Origin: Deltaproteobacteria bacterium HGW-Deltaproteobacteria-8
Lineage (GTDB): Bacteria > Desulfobacterota > Desulfovibrionia > Desulfovibrionales > Desulfovibrionaceae
Assembly: GCA_002840405.1 (NCBI GenBank)
Contig: PHAR01000008.1
Location: forward strand, 62,001-126,000
Direction: 5' to 3'
Length of the DNA stretch: 64,000 bases
Shown here: positions 1 through 8,158 of the stretch, in pieces
Layout of the letters: every line of letters begins with the position of its first letter
How positions within the stretch are numbered: the stretch's first letter is position 1
Notes under the pieces: generated by a model
The model's input: the letters and a program-made list of their open reading frames with translations, nothing else
Databases searched by the model: none
What the model was told of the DNA's origin: nothing
Made by a program: the position numbers and the translations under genes

Positions 1-177
1 ATCAGCAGCGCGGGCCTGCGCAGCATCCTCTCCGCAGCCAAGAAGCTCAAGGCTGCGGGCGGCGACCTGGCCTTCTGCGGCTTGACCGGCATCGTGGCCG
101 AGGTCTTCACCGTATCCGGTTTCGCCAAGCTCCTGCCGGTGTTCGCCACGCGTGACGAGGCCCTGGCCCGGAGCTAG
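1..177 (+). CDS. STAS-domain anti-sigma factor antagonist (C-terminal part, 5' end outside window)
   Basis: The window opens inside this reading frame, which runs 58 codons to a TAG at 175-177. The first residues, ISSAGLRSIL, match the phospho-serine box of STAS-domain antagonists (RsbV/SpoIIAA type, usually D-S-S-G-L), followed by the predicted helix and the VFxxSGF-type segment typical of the C-terminal half. Such proteins bind an HATPase anti-sigma kinase when unphosphorylated. The next gene starts 13 bp downstream and encodes such a kinase-like protein, so the two probably form a partner-switching module. The phosphatase or other upstream members lie outside the window. Family call fairly sure; target sigma factor or other output unknown. 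Confidence 0.8.
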   Translation: MSSAGLRSILSAAKKLKAAGGDLAFCGLTGIVAEVFTVSGFAKLLPVFATRDEALARS

Positions 178-190
178 AGAGATCCGCCCC

Positions 191-691
191 ATGGACAGCC
201 ACGCCACTGGCCCACCCGCTGACACCGCCTGCGGCGTGTCCCCGGACGCCCTGGCCGATGCCCTGCGCCTGCCCGCGCACCAGGAGAGCCTGCCGCCCCT
301 GCGCGATCTGGCCCTGGCCTGGGCCGCGCGCGCCGGGCTGGCGGACGAGTCCGTGCAGCGCCTGGACCTGGTGCTGGAGGAGATGCTCATGAACGTCTTC
401 CACCACGCCTACCCCGGCGAGCTGGGCGACGTGGAGCTGGCCCTGCTTTCCTCAAGGCAGGGCGATCCGCCGGGGCAGCTCAGCCTGAGCATCACGGACT
501 GGGGCGTGGCCTTTGACCCGCTGGCCCCGGCAGACCACGACCTCGAGGCCGACCTTGAGGCCAACCTCGAAGCCGGGCTGGACGAACGCGCACCCGGCGG
601 CATGGGCCTGTTCCTCCTGCGCACCCTGGCCAAGGCCTCCTACGCCCGCCAGGGCCAGGCCAATGTCCTGAGCCTCACCTTCGGCCCCTGA
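191..691 (+). CDS. HATPase_c anti-sigma regulatory factor (RsbW-like)
   Basis: A 166-residue GHKL ATPase of the RsbW/SpoIIAB type. The N box is LEEMLMNVFHHAY at about residues 62-74, the G1 box is DWGVAFDP at 103-110 and the G2 box is GGMGLFLLR at 136-144. In this family the protein phosphorylates or sequesters its STAS partner, here the gene just upstream. I chose the ATG at 191 over an in-frame ATG at 152 because 152 lies inside the upstream gene and residue 191 leads directly into the domain. An acidic insertion (DLEADLEANLEAGLDE, about 117-132) sits in the ATP-lid region between G1 and G2. The function in partner switching is inferred from family and context. Confidence 0.85.
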   Translation: MDSHATGPPADTACGVSPDALADALRLPAHQESLPPLRDLALAWAARAGLADESVQRLDLVLEEMLMNVFHHAYPGELGDVELALLSSRQGDPPGQLSLSITDWGVAFDPLAPADHDLEADLEANLEAGLDERAPGGMGLFLLRTLAKASYARQGQANVLSLTFGP

Positions 692-795
692 CCTTCACTC
701 CCAGACCTTTGGCCCTGACCTGCCGAGAGGCATTCCGGCGCAGGCGCGCGGCCAGGCCCTCCCGCTGTTCCGGCCTGCCATTATTGTCATCGCCC

Positions 796-826
796 TTGAC
801 TTGTGATGAAATTCACAATATATATT
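796..826 (+). promoter_or_regulatory. Sigma-70-like promoter with a CRP/FNR-type palindrome in its spacer
   Basis: TTGACT at 796-801 and TATATA at 819-824 are 17 bp apart. The spacer and flank form the palindrome TTGTGA-N6-TCACAA at 801-818, the consensus form of CRP-like sites and close to sites proposed for HcpR-type regulators in Desulfovibrio. Bound protein would lie between -35 and -10, so repression is the likely mode. A transcript starting near 831 would carry a leader of about 150 nt before the stress-protein ATG at 980. The rest of 692-979 shows no gene that I can support. Confidence 0.55.
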
Positions 827-979
827 CTATGGGACAGAATTGCTCCCCCCCCCGTGCAGGAGATCCGTCCGACGACATCCCACCTGCCCCTGTCCCGCGT
901 GTGCGCCCACCCTCCTGGCTGTCTGGCGACATCCAGGGGTATACGCATAGGTCACAACGTCATCACAAGGGGGTTTAGC

Positions 980-1387
980 ATGAAGATTCTCGTACCTGTC
1001 GACCCGTCCGACACCGCCAACCTCGCCGTGACCAGGGCCGCTGAAATGGCCAAGAAGGAGCGCGCCCAGCTGACCCTGCTGGCTGTGGCCGAGACCTTCC
1101 AGGACATGGAGAACCTGTTCGGGAACGAGGCCGCCGACGTCATGAGGGACCGCGCCGCCAGCGCCCTGGAGGCCGCCAAGGTCCTGGCCGCCGGAACCAA
1201 GCCCAAGGCCGTGCTCAAGTTTGGCGACTCGCCCGAGGACATCATCGTGGACGTGGCCGAGAAGGGCGGCTTCGACCTCATCGTCATGGGCACGCGCAGC
1301 AAGAAGGGCAAGACCGGCCTGCGCCTGGGCAGCGTGTCCAGCCGTGTTGTGGCCCAGGCCCACTGCTCCGTGCTGGTTGTGCGCTGA
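980..1387 (+). CDS. Universal stress protein, single domain
   Basis: A 135-residue UspA-fold protein. It begins MKILVPVDPSD, the usual first strand with an acidic residue for nucleotide binding, and ends GSVSSRVVAQAHCSVLVVR, the classic last strand. The ATP motif is partly degenerate: G104-T-R-S replaces G-x2-G, while the later G117-S118 pair is present, so ATP binding is likely but not certain. An AAGGGGG ribosome site at 967-973 precedes the ATG, which rules out longer in-frame starts. It probably has its own promoter with the CRP/FNR-type site at 801-818, suggesting control by redox or nitrosative signals. Its neighbours are functionally unrelated. Confidence 0.88.
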   Translation: MKILVPVDPSDTANLAVTRAAEMAKKERAQLTLLAVAETFQDMENLFGNEAADVMRDRAASALEAAKVLAAGTKPKAVLKFGDSPEDIIVDVAEKGGFDLIVMGTRSKKGKTGLRLGSVSSRVVAQAHCSVLVVR

Positions 1388-1415
1388 CACACCGCGGCCG
1401 CGGATTCTGAACCTC

Positions 1416-1442
1416 CCGGCCCCTGCCCCCGGCAGGGGCCGG
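1416..1442 (+). terminator. Perfect GC-rich hairpin after the stress-protein gene
   Basis: A 12-bp perfect inverted repeat (CCGGCCCCTGCC with loop CCC) lies 29 bp after the stop codon of the universal stress protein. No T-run follows, so it may be a transcript-end stabiliser or a weak terminator rather than a classical Rho-independent one. Confidence 0.5.
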
Positions 1443-1512
1443 ACGACACCCCGCAATTCCTCCCAAACAGGAATGCTTGCCCTTGGTGCGCGCCTGACGT
1501 AAGAGCGCGCCC

Positions 1513-2715
1513 ATGCATGACGACGCAAACGACACCACCATGAACGCCCCTGCCCCGAAGTACCACGCCCTGGCCCTGCTCTCCGGCGGGCTGGACAGCC
1601 TGCTGGCCATCAAGGTCTTGCAGGAGCAAGGCCTGCGGGTGCTGGGCCTGCACTACGTCAGCCCTTTTTTCGGCAAGCCGCACCTCATCAGCCACTGGCG
1701 CGAGGTCTACGGCATCGAGGCCGTGAACGTGGACATCCGCCGCCCCTACCTGGACATGCTGGTGCGCCCTGCCCACGGCTACGGCAAGCACATGAACCCC
1801 TGCGTGGACTGCAAGATCCTCATGCTGACCCACGCCAAGACGCTCTTGCCCAAGTACGGCGCGAGCTTCCTGGTCTCCGGCGAGGTGCTGGGCCAGCGGC
1901 CCATGAGCCAGCGCGCCGACACGCTGAACCTCATCCGCAAGGACGCGGGCGTGAAGGAGCTGCTGCTGCGCCCGCTCTCGGCCCAAAAGCTCGGCCCCAC
2001 GCCCATGGAGGAGTCCGGGCTGGTGGACCGCTCACGCCTGCCGGGCTTCTGGGGCCGCGGCCGCAAGGACCAGCTGGCCCTGGCCGAGCATTTCGGCTTC
2101 ACCATCATCCCCACGCCCGCCGGGGGCTGCAACCTGGCCGAGGCCGAGGCCTCCGCACGCTACCTGCCCATCCTGAAGCACCTGGCCGAGCCCGCCTCCC
2201 GCGACTTCAGCCTCTCGCACCTGGGGCGGCAGTATTGGGCCGGGCCCTACTGGCTGTCCATCGGCCGCAACCAGCACGACAACACGGCCCTGGAGAACGC
2301 CCGGCGCGAGTCGGACATCCTGCTGCGCCTGCGCGACCTGCCCGGCCCCATGGCCCTGGGGCGGCAGTTTGAGCCCGCGGCCGGAACCCACTCGGGCCAG
2401 AGCCCGCAGGCCTGGCCCGGCGAAAGCCCTCAACTCTGGTCAGACGACGTGCTGGCCGACGCCGCAGCCTTTGCCGCGTCATACTCGCCCAAGGGGCGCG
2501 CCGAGGCCGAGGCGGGCAGGCCGGTGGTGGTGATGGTGCGCCGGGGCAAGCCCAAGGCCGAGGTGGTGACGGAAGTGCTGGTGACCCCGGCCCGGGTGAC
2601 CCCCCTGGCCTGGACCGAGCCCAAGACCGCCGCCCTGGCGGCCTGGAAGAAGCGCTTCCGCGCGGACGCGCCGGAGCGATGCCCAGCCAAGGACTCGCCG
2701 GAAGAGTTGGGCTGA
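1513..2715 (+). CDS. PP-loop ATPase, tRNA thiolase-like, with C-terminal DUF814/NFACT-R-like region
   Basis: A 400-residue protein with a pyrophosphatase-loop motif SGGLDS at residues 24-29, as in ThiI, MnmA and TtcA, which adenylate a tRNA base before sulfur insertion. C97-x2-C100 and a distant C206 (PAGGC) give the three-cysteine pattern of [4Fe-4S]-dependent tRNA thiolases, and GEVLGQRPMSQ at 123-133 is typical of this thiouridylase-like branch. Residues from about 215 (FSLSHLGRQYWAGPYWLSIG) resemble the DUF814/NFACT-R RNA-binding fold. The ATG at 1513 follows TAAGAG; an ATG at 1540 is possible. The exact modified base cannot be told from sequence. No operon partner is obvious: the next gene starts 284 bp away. 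Confidence 0.75.
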   Translation: MHDDANDTTMNAPAPKYHALALLSGGLDSLLAIKVLQEQGLRVLGLHYVSPFFGKPHLISHWREVYGIEAVNVDIRRPYLDMLVRPAHGYGKHMNPCVDCKILMLTHAKTLLPKYGASFLVSGEVLGQRPMSQRADTLNLIRKDAGVKELLLRPLSAQKLGPTPMEESGLVDRSRLPGFWGRGRKDQLALAEHFGFTIIPTPAGGCNLAEAEASARYLPILKHLAEPASRDFSLSHLGRQYWAGPYWLSIGRNQHDNTALENARRESDILLRLRDLPGPMALGRQFEPAAGTHSGQSPQAWPGESPQLWSDDVLADAAAFAASYSPKGRAEAEAGRPVVVMVRRGKPKAEVVTEVLVTPARVTPLAWTEPKTAALAAWKKRFRADAPERCPAKDSPEELG

Positions 2716-2905
2716 GCTGGCCCGAGCTAAACAGCCTGGGCGGGTGCACCAGAATGGGCCTGCGTGAGCGGATTCGCCGCAATGGGCGGGACCGGACAGG
2801 CTGATTCCCTTCGGCCGCTCCCAACAGGCCGGCACCAGCAGGCGAGCCCGGCAGGTTGGCCAGGTCCGCCCCGAGCCGTCCGGAAAGGACCGCTCCCCGC
2901 CCCCT

Positions 2906-2922
2906 TGCCAAAGCCTTTGGCA
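2906..2922. repeat. Small perfect palindrome upstream of the Bax-inhibitor-like gene
   Basis: TGCCAAAG-C-CTTTGGCA forms an 8-bp perfect inverted repeat about 78 bp upstream of the next start codon. With a 1-nt centre it looks more like an operator than an RNA hairpin. No regulator can be assigned. Confidence 0.4.
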
Positions 2923-2999
2923 GGGCTTATCTTACGAAAGTTCTGGCGGACTCTTCCGCCCCCAAACCACGACCGCATTCCTTTCAGGAGGAACCATCC

Positions 3000-3713
3000 A
3001 TGGCAGGTTATCCTACCTACCCCGGCGCCCAGGCAAGCGTCTCCAAAGCCGACACCATCAACGCCTTCATGCGCGGCATCTACGGCTGGATGAGCACGGG
3101 CATGCTGCTCACGGCCAGCGCCGCCTGGCTTACGGCCAACAGCGCCTTCGGCTTGGGCCTGCTGAAGAGCCCCGGCCTGGTCATCGGCCTGGTGCTGGTG
3201 CAGTTCGGCCTGGTCATCGGCCTGTCCGCAGCCATCAACAAGCTCTCCGGCACTGCCGCCACGCTCATGTTCCTGGCCTACAGCACGCTTACCGGCATCA
3301 CCCTTTCGTCCATATTCTTCGTCTACAGCATGGCCAGCATCTTCCAGGCCTTCGTGGTCACTGCGGGCATGTTCGGAGCCATGAGCGTTTACGGCATGGT
3401 CACCAAACGCGACCTGACGAGCATGGGCAGCTTCATGTTCATGGGCCTCATCGGCATCGTCCTGGCCTCGGTGGTGAACATGTTCGTCAAGAGCTCGGCC
3501 ATGAGCTACGCCATCTCCGTCATCGGCGTGTTCGTGTTCGTGGGCCTCACCGCCTACGACACCCAGAAGCTCAAGTACATGGGCGAGGCCATGCCCCTGA
3601 ACGACGGCACCGCCGTCCGCCGGGGCACCATCCTGGGCGCGCTGACCCTGTACCTGGACTTCCTCAACCTGTTCCTGATGCTGCTGCGCCTCTTCGGCTC
3701 CAGCCGCGACTAG
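3000..3713 (+). CDS. Bax inhibitor-1/YccA family membrane protein
   Basis: A 237-residue integral membrane protein with about seven hydrophobic segments and the family layout: a short polar N terminus, tightly packed helices, the loop AYDTQKLKYMGEAM near residue 183 and a final Leu-rich helix ending SSRD. Family members are calcium-leak or protease-modulating proteins of the inner membrane; the bacterial role is poorly defined. The ATG at 3000 is chosen because AGGAGG at 2986-2991 sits at optimal spacing. It is a stand-alone gene with its own 280-bp upstream region; lpxK follows 58 bp later and may be co-transcribed. Confidence 0.88.
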   Translation: MAGYPTYPGAQASVSKADTINAFMRGIYGWMSTGMLLTASAAWLTANSAFGLGLLKSPGLVIGLVLVQFGLVIGLSAAINKLSGTAATLMFLAYSTLTGITLSSIFFVYSMASIFQAFVVTAGMFGAMSVYGMVTKRDLTSMGSFMFMGLIGIVLASVVNMFVKSSAMSYAISVIGVFVFVGLTAYDTQKLKYMGEAMPLNDGTAVRRGTILGALTLYLDFLNLFLMLLRLFGSSRD

Positions 3714-3771
3714 CCAAATCCTGCGCGGGCCGCTCTCCTCCACCGGTGGGGGGCGGCCCCCGCAATCCTCC

Positions 3772-4875
3772 ATGCCGAACATCCCTGAAATGCAACGCGC
3801 CTTAAGGCCCCTCCTGCTCCCGGTGGGCGCCCTCTATGCCCTGATCCTGCGCCTGCGCCGCTGGCTCTATGAGCGCGGCACCCTTGACGCCTGGAGGCCG
3901 CCGTGCCCCAGCGTCAGCGTGGGCAACATCGGCTGGGGCGGCAGCGGCAAGACCCCGCTGTGCGGGCACATCCTGCGCTGGGCTGGCAAGCACGAGGAGC
4001 ACGGCGTGGTGCTCACGCGCGGCTACCGGGCCAAGCCCAGGCGCCTGCCCTTTCTGGTCACCCCCGACGCAGACCCGGCCCAGGCCGGCGACGAGCCCCT
4101 GCTCCTGGCCAAGGCCCACCGCCTGGCGCGCGTCGTGGTCGATCCCAAGCGCAAACGCGGCGGGGCCTGGGCCTGCGAGCGCTTCGACCCGGACTTCGTG
4201 CTCCTGGATGACGGCTTCCAGCACCTTTCCGTGGCCCGGGACATCGACCTGGTGCTCCTGACCCCGCATGACCTCACCGAGGGCTGGGGCCGCGTCTGCC
4301 CGCTCGGAACCTGGCGCGAGGGCGAGAACGCCCTGACCCGCGCCTCGGCTTTCCTGATCAAGGTGGTGCCGGGCAAGCAGCCCGGTTTGTCCGAGGCCAT
4401 CGAGACGCGCCTGCGCCCGCTCGGCAAGCCCATCTTCACCTTCGCCCTCAAGCCCAAGGGCCTGGCCCGGCTGGATGGCTCGGCCCGCGCGGCCGACCTG
4501 GGCGGCGGGGACTATGTGCTGGCCACCGGCATCGCCGACCCGGCCCAGGCGGCGGCCACGGCGGCCAAGCTCCTGGGCCGCGAGCCCTTGCAGGTCCTGG
4601 CCTTTGCCGACCACCACGCCTTCAGCCCGGCGGACGTGGCCCAGATCCGCGAGACCGCCGGAGATGCGCAGGTGGTGGTCACGGCCAAGGACGCGGTGAA
4701 GCTCAAGCGGCTCGACGGCGCTGGCGGGTTCTGGAGCCTGCGCACCGAGCTGCGCTTCGGCCCCAAGTTCGACTCCGACGCGGACTTCGACGACTGGTTC
4801 GCCGCGCGCTTCGACGAGGTGGCCGCGCACTACAGCCAGGCCTATCGCGAGGCCATGCGAAAATCGCTGGCCTGA
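3772..4875 (+). CDS. lpxK: Tetraacyldisaccharide 4'-kinase
   Basis: LpxK phosphorylates the 4' position of tetraacyldisaccharide-1-phosphate, making lipid IVA in the Raetz lipid A pathway on the inner face of the cytoplasmic membrane. The 367 residues match the family length. A hydrophobic N-terminal helix (about 11-28) precedes the Walker A motif GWGGSGKT at 54-61. The Walker B-like LLDDGFQHL near 144 is the family signature, and the DHHAFSPADV segment near 280 is also typical. Presence of lpxK indicates an outer membrane with LPS. No other lipid A gene lies beside it in the window. Confidence 0.93.
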   Translation: MPNIPEMQRALRPLLLPVGALYALILRLRRWLYERGTLDAWRPPCPSVSVGNIGWGGSGKTPLCGHILRWAGKHEEHGVVLTRGYRAKPRRLPFLVTPDADPAQAGDEPLLLAKAHRLARVVVDPKRKRGGAWACERFDPDFVLLDDGFQHLSVARDIDLVLLTPHDLTEGWGRVCPLGTWREGENALTRASAFLIKVVPGKQPGLSEAIETRLRPLGKPIFTFALKPKGLARLDGSARAADLGGGDYVLATGIADPAQAAATAAKLLGREPLQVLAFADHHAFSPADVAQIRETAGDAQVVVTAKDAVKLKRLDGAGGFWSLRTELRFGPKFDSDADFDDWFAARFDEVAAHYSQAYREAMRKSLA

Positions 4876-4994
4876 CAGCCAGCCCACAACCGGAGGCTGC
4901 CCCGGCGCTCGCGCCAGCCAGCCTCCCCCTCCCGGCCGCCCTTCCCCTGACATCCCCCGGCGGCCACCCCTGAAATTTCCTTCAACAATGCGAG

Positions 4995-7514
4995 ATGAAA
5001 ATGAGAAAGAAGAACAAGAACCCCAGCAGGCCGCCCCTGCCCACCGACCACAAGACCCTGCTCAAGATCCTGCGCGAGGCCAAGCGCCCGCAGACCTCCG
5101 ACGACCTCGCGGCCGAGCTCGGCCTGCACCGCCGCAAGCGCGGCGAGATCGACGGCATGCTCAAAGACCTCGTGGCCGAGGGCAAGCTCATCCAGCTGGG
5201 CCGGGCCTACGGCGTGCTCGAACACATGAACCTCATCACCGGCAAGGTGCAGACCCAGCGCTCCGGCGTGTCCTTCCTGATCCCCGACGACCCCCGGCGC
5301 AAGGACGTGTTCCTGGGCCAGGACACCGGCGGGGCCTGGAACGGCGACCGCGTGGCCGTGGCCATCACCCGCGAGCACTCCACCCGCAACCACGAAGGCC
5401 GCGTGGTGCGCATCGTGGAGCGCGGCCGCACCATCCTGCCCGTGCGCATCATGCGCTCGGCCGGCCCAGGCAGCATGCTCTGCCGGCCCACGGACCCGCG
5501 CCTGGACTTCGCCATCCTGGCCGAGGGCGTGGACCCGGCCCTGGGGCTCAACAAGGGCGACATCGCCCTGGCCGCGCCCGGCGAACAGGTGGACGCCGCC
5601 CTGTGGGCGGGCACCATCCTCTCGCGCCTGGGGCCGGAGTCCCTGGCCCAGGTCCAGGAGGCGCTAGTCAAGGCCAACCACAGCGTGCCCACAACCTTCC
5701 CGGACGATGCGCTTGCCGAGGCCGCAGCGCTGCCGCAGGTTCCAAGCCAGGCGGACTACACCGGGGCCGGGGCCAAGCGCGAGGACCTGCGCAAACTGCC
5801 TTTCGTCACCATCGACGGCAAGACCGCGCGGGACTTCGACGACGCCATTTTTGTCGAGCGCAAGGGGAAAGGCTACGTGCTCTGGGTGGCCATCGCCGAC
5901 GTGGCCCACTACGTGCCGCAGGGCTCGACGCTGGACCGCGAGGCCTACGAGCGCGGAAACTCCTACTACTTCCCGTCCTCGGTGGAGCCCATGTTCCCCA
6001 AGGCCCTGTCAAACGGCCTGTGCAGCCTGAACCCCAACGTGCCCCGGCTGACCATGGCCGTGCGCATGGAGGTGGACGCCCAGGGCCTGCGCGGCGAGGC
6101 GCGCGTCATGAACGCGGTCATCAACAGCCACGCCCGGCTGACTTACTCCCGCGCGCGGGACGTCTGCGTGGACAAGACGGCCGAGGCCCGCGCCGGGCTG
6201 CTGGACGAGGTCAAGGCCCGGCTCGGCGACAAGGCCGGGCAGGATGTCCTGGCCATGCTCGACACCGGCGAGGAACTGGCCCGGAAAATGCGCCAGCGCC
6301 GCATCGAACGCGGCAGCCTGGACTTCGACCTGCCCGAGGGCGAGGTCCAGTTCGACGCCGACGGCCAGCCCGTGTCCGTGATCCCCAAGGTGCACCACTT
6401 CGCGCACCAGTTGATCGAGGAGTTCATGATCGCCGCCAACGAGGCCGTGAGCGAATTCCTGCAGGCCCACGCCCTGCCCTGCATGTACCGCGTGCATGCC
6501 GCGCCCGACCGCGAGAAGCTGGAGACCCTGTACTCCCTGCTCGCCCGCCTGGACGGCGAGGCCGCGCCCAAACGCGCCAAGCCCGGCCGCTTCAGCGACG
6601 AGGACTTCACGCCCGAGGCCCTGGGCCGCATGCTGGCCTCGGTGGCGGGCACAGAGCGTGAGTTCCTGGTGCACCGCCTGGTCCTGCGCAGCATGAAGCA
6701 GGCAAAATATCAGCCGGAAAACGAGGGCCACTATGGCCTGGCCAGCGAGAGCTACGCGCACTTCACCTCGCCCATCCGGCGCTACGCCGACCTCATCGTG
6801 CACCGGCTGCTCAAGCGCGCCCTGGGCGACCAGGGCATGCCGGTGCCGGGCTTCAAGAAGCTGGCCGAAATGGGCCAGCACCTCTCGGCGCGCGAGCGCG
6901 TGAGCCAGGAGGCCGAGCGCGAGTGCTACAAGCGCTACGTCTGCCTCGTGCTCCACGGCCAGGAGGGCCGCGAGTTCGCGGGCGTGGTCACCGGCCTCAT
7001 GGACTACGGATTCTGGGTGGAGATGACCGAGGTTCTGTCCGAGGGCTTCATTCGTCTTTCAACCATGCTCGACGACTACTACAGCTACTTCAAGGAGCGC
7101 GAGATGCTTGTGGGAAGCCGCACCGGCCGCGTCATCAGGGCCGGACAGGCCGTGCGCGTGAAGCTCCTCGGCGCGCACCTGGACCGCCTGGAGATCAACC
7201 TGGAGCTGGTCATGGACCAGAAGAAGGGCGCGCCGCGCGCAGAAGGCGACACCACCACGCCCTCCACACGCCCGCCCCGCCCCACCAAGCTCGAGCAGCA
7301 GGCCATGGATGACCGCCGCCGCACCGAGCAGGCCCGGCAGAAGCGCCAGGGCAAGGGCTCCGGGGCCAAGAGTGCGGACGGGAAAAACGCTGGCGGGAAA
7401 AACGCTGGGGGCAGGAACGCCATCGGCCAAAAAATCGGCGGCAAGAAGTCCGGCGGCCCCAAAGCAGGCGGCAGCCCGGCCGGAAGCTCCGGCGGCAAAC
7501 GGCGCGGACGCTAG
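4995..7514 (+). CDS. rnr: Ribonuclease R (RNB-family 3'-5' exoribonuclease)
   Basis: An 839-residue processive 3'-5' exoribonuclease. It starts with a winged-helix-like segment (about 20-80), then OB/cold-shock regions, the RNB catalytic domain with DGKTARDFDDAIF near 273-285 (metal-binding aspartates) and an S1 domain at about 658-737. The tail (about 745-839) is Lys/Gly-rich with degenerate GGKNA/GGKK-type repeats and probably binds RNA. The chosen start is the ATG at 4995, an out-of-frame ATG lying at 4988. The stop is followed directly by the dispersed repeat that probably terminates transcription. RNase R acts in RNA decay and rRNA quality control. Confidence 0.93.
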   Translation: MKMRKKNKNPSRPPLPTDHKTLLKILREAKRPQTSDDLAAELGLHRRKRGEIDGMLKDLVAEGKLIQLGRAYGVLEHMNLITGKVQTQRSGVSFLIPDDPRRKDVFLGQDTGGAWNGDRVAVAITREHSTRNHEGRVVRIVERGRTILPVRIMRSAGPGSMLCRPTDPRLDFAILAEGVDPALGLNKGDIALAAPGEQVDAALWAGTILSRLGPESLAQVQEALVKANHSVPTTFPDDALAEAAALPQVPSQADYTGAGAKREDLRKLPFVTIDGKTARDFDDAIFVERKGKGYVLWVAIADVAHYVPQGSTLDREAYERGNSYYFPSSVEPMFPKALSNGLCSLNPNVPRLTMAVRMEVDAQGLRGEARVMNAVINSHARLTYSRARDVCVDKTAEARAGLLDEVKARLGDKAGQDVLAMLDTGEELARKMRQRRIERGSLDFDLPEGEVQFDADGQPVSVIPKVHHFAHQLIEEFMIAANEAVSEFLQAHALPCMYRVHAAPDREKLETLYSLLARLDGEAAPKRAKPGRFSDEDFTPEALGRMLASVAGTEREFLVHRLVLRSMKQAKYQPENEGHYGLASESYAHFTSPIRRYADLIVHRLLKRALGDQGMPVPGFKKLAEMGQHLSARERVSQEAERECYKRYVCLVLHGQEGREFAGVVTGLMDYGFWVEMTEVLSEGFIRLSTMLDDYYSYFKEREMLVGSRTGRVIRAGQAVRVKLLGAHLDRLEINLELVMDQKKGAPRAEGDTTTPSTRPPRPTKLEQQAMDDRRRTEQARQKRQGKGSGAKSADGKNAGGKNAGGRNAIGQKIGGKKSGGPKAGGSPAGSSGGKRRGR

Positions 7515-7810
7515 GCCAGGGGCGCTGCCCCTTAGACCCCGCCAAAGGGCCTTAAGGCCCTTTGGAATCCCCATTGGCCTGGGCTGGGGGCGGCCTAGGC
7601 AGAAGCCTCGGCTTGGCTGGCCTTGGCAATGCGTTGGCCCCTTTTAAAAAAGTAAAGAGACGAAGAGAAAAACACTCTCTCGTGGTTTCCCCAAAGAAAG
7701 CCAAAAGGGCTGTTTCAGGTTCCTCCTGAAACAGCCCTTTTGGCGTAATGGGGGGTCCGGGGGCCTCAGGCCCCCGGCAGGGGTGCCGGGGGCGGAGCCC
7801 CTGGCTCCTC
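7515..7810. repeat. Dispersed intergenic repeat, copy A (between convergent genes)
   Basis: This 300-bp gap holds no gene. It contains a 45-bp perfect hairpin at 7700-7744 (arm GCC-AAAAGGGCTGTTTCAGG, loop TTCCT), an inner palindrome around AAAGGGCC-TTAA-GGCCCTTT, a segment with AGCCTCGGCTTGGCTGGCCTTGGCAATGCG-like sequence, and GC-rich ends. The same modules recur at 23409-23750 and 54935-55285 in the opposite orientation, and in part at 30864-31015. The hairpin with A-rich and T-rich flanks would terminate both rnr and the convergent gene at 7815. Confidence 0.8.
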
Positions 7811-7814
7811 AGCC

Positions 7815-8147
7815 CTATTTCATCTCCCGCTCCAGCACCTCGTAGTGGCGCACGTGCTTGTCGGGCACGATCTCGAAGCGTTCGTCGCCGGGATACAGCA
7901 CGGCGTGTTCCGGGTCGTCTCCGGCAAAGGCCTGCACAGCCTGCCAGGACTCCCAGTAGGTGACGAGCCCGAGCTCGACGCTGCCGGGATATCCGGTGGG
8001 GCAGGTTTCACACAGGCGCTCCAGGATCTGGTGGCCCAGGAAGCCCGGCGTGGCCTTGGCCTCACGCACCCCGGTCAACTCCAGGTGCTGGAGGAAGCCT
8101 TCGCGGTGCCGCTTGGGACACAGGCATTTCCATTCGCGCGCGATCAT
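7815..8147 (-). CDS. Antibiotic-biosynthesis-monooxygenase-like (ABM) small protein
   Basis: A 110-residue protein of the dimeric alpha-beta-barrel type. The N-terminal strand with CLCPKRHREGFLQHLE, the central TPGFLGHQIL strand and LGLVTYWESWQAVQAF are the usual ABM pattern, in which a Trp-containing strand-helix element follows the second half. Cysteines at CLC and CETC are extra and may be redox-active or metal-binding. Members include quinol monooxygenases and haem-degrading enzymes, so the substrate cannot be assigned. It lies 11 bp downstream of the cytochrome operon and is probably co-transcribed with it. Confidence 0.6.
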   Translation of the reverse strand: MIAREWKCLCPKRHREGFLQHLELTGVREAKATPGFLGHQILERLCETCPTGYPGSVELGLVTYWESWQAVQAFAGDDPEHAVLYPGDERFEIVPDKHVRHYEVLEREMK

Positions 8148-8158
8148 GAACGCCTCCG

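Noticed and set aside
709-978. A short gene between the anti-sigma factor and the stress protein
   Set aside because: The frame spans the promoter and a C-run and has no ribosome site or family similarity.
4988-6661. Alternative frame overlapping rnr with an ATG 7 bp upstream
   Set aside because: It is Arg/Pro/Gly-rich and lacks domains; the rnr frame has full RNB and S1 motifs.
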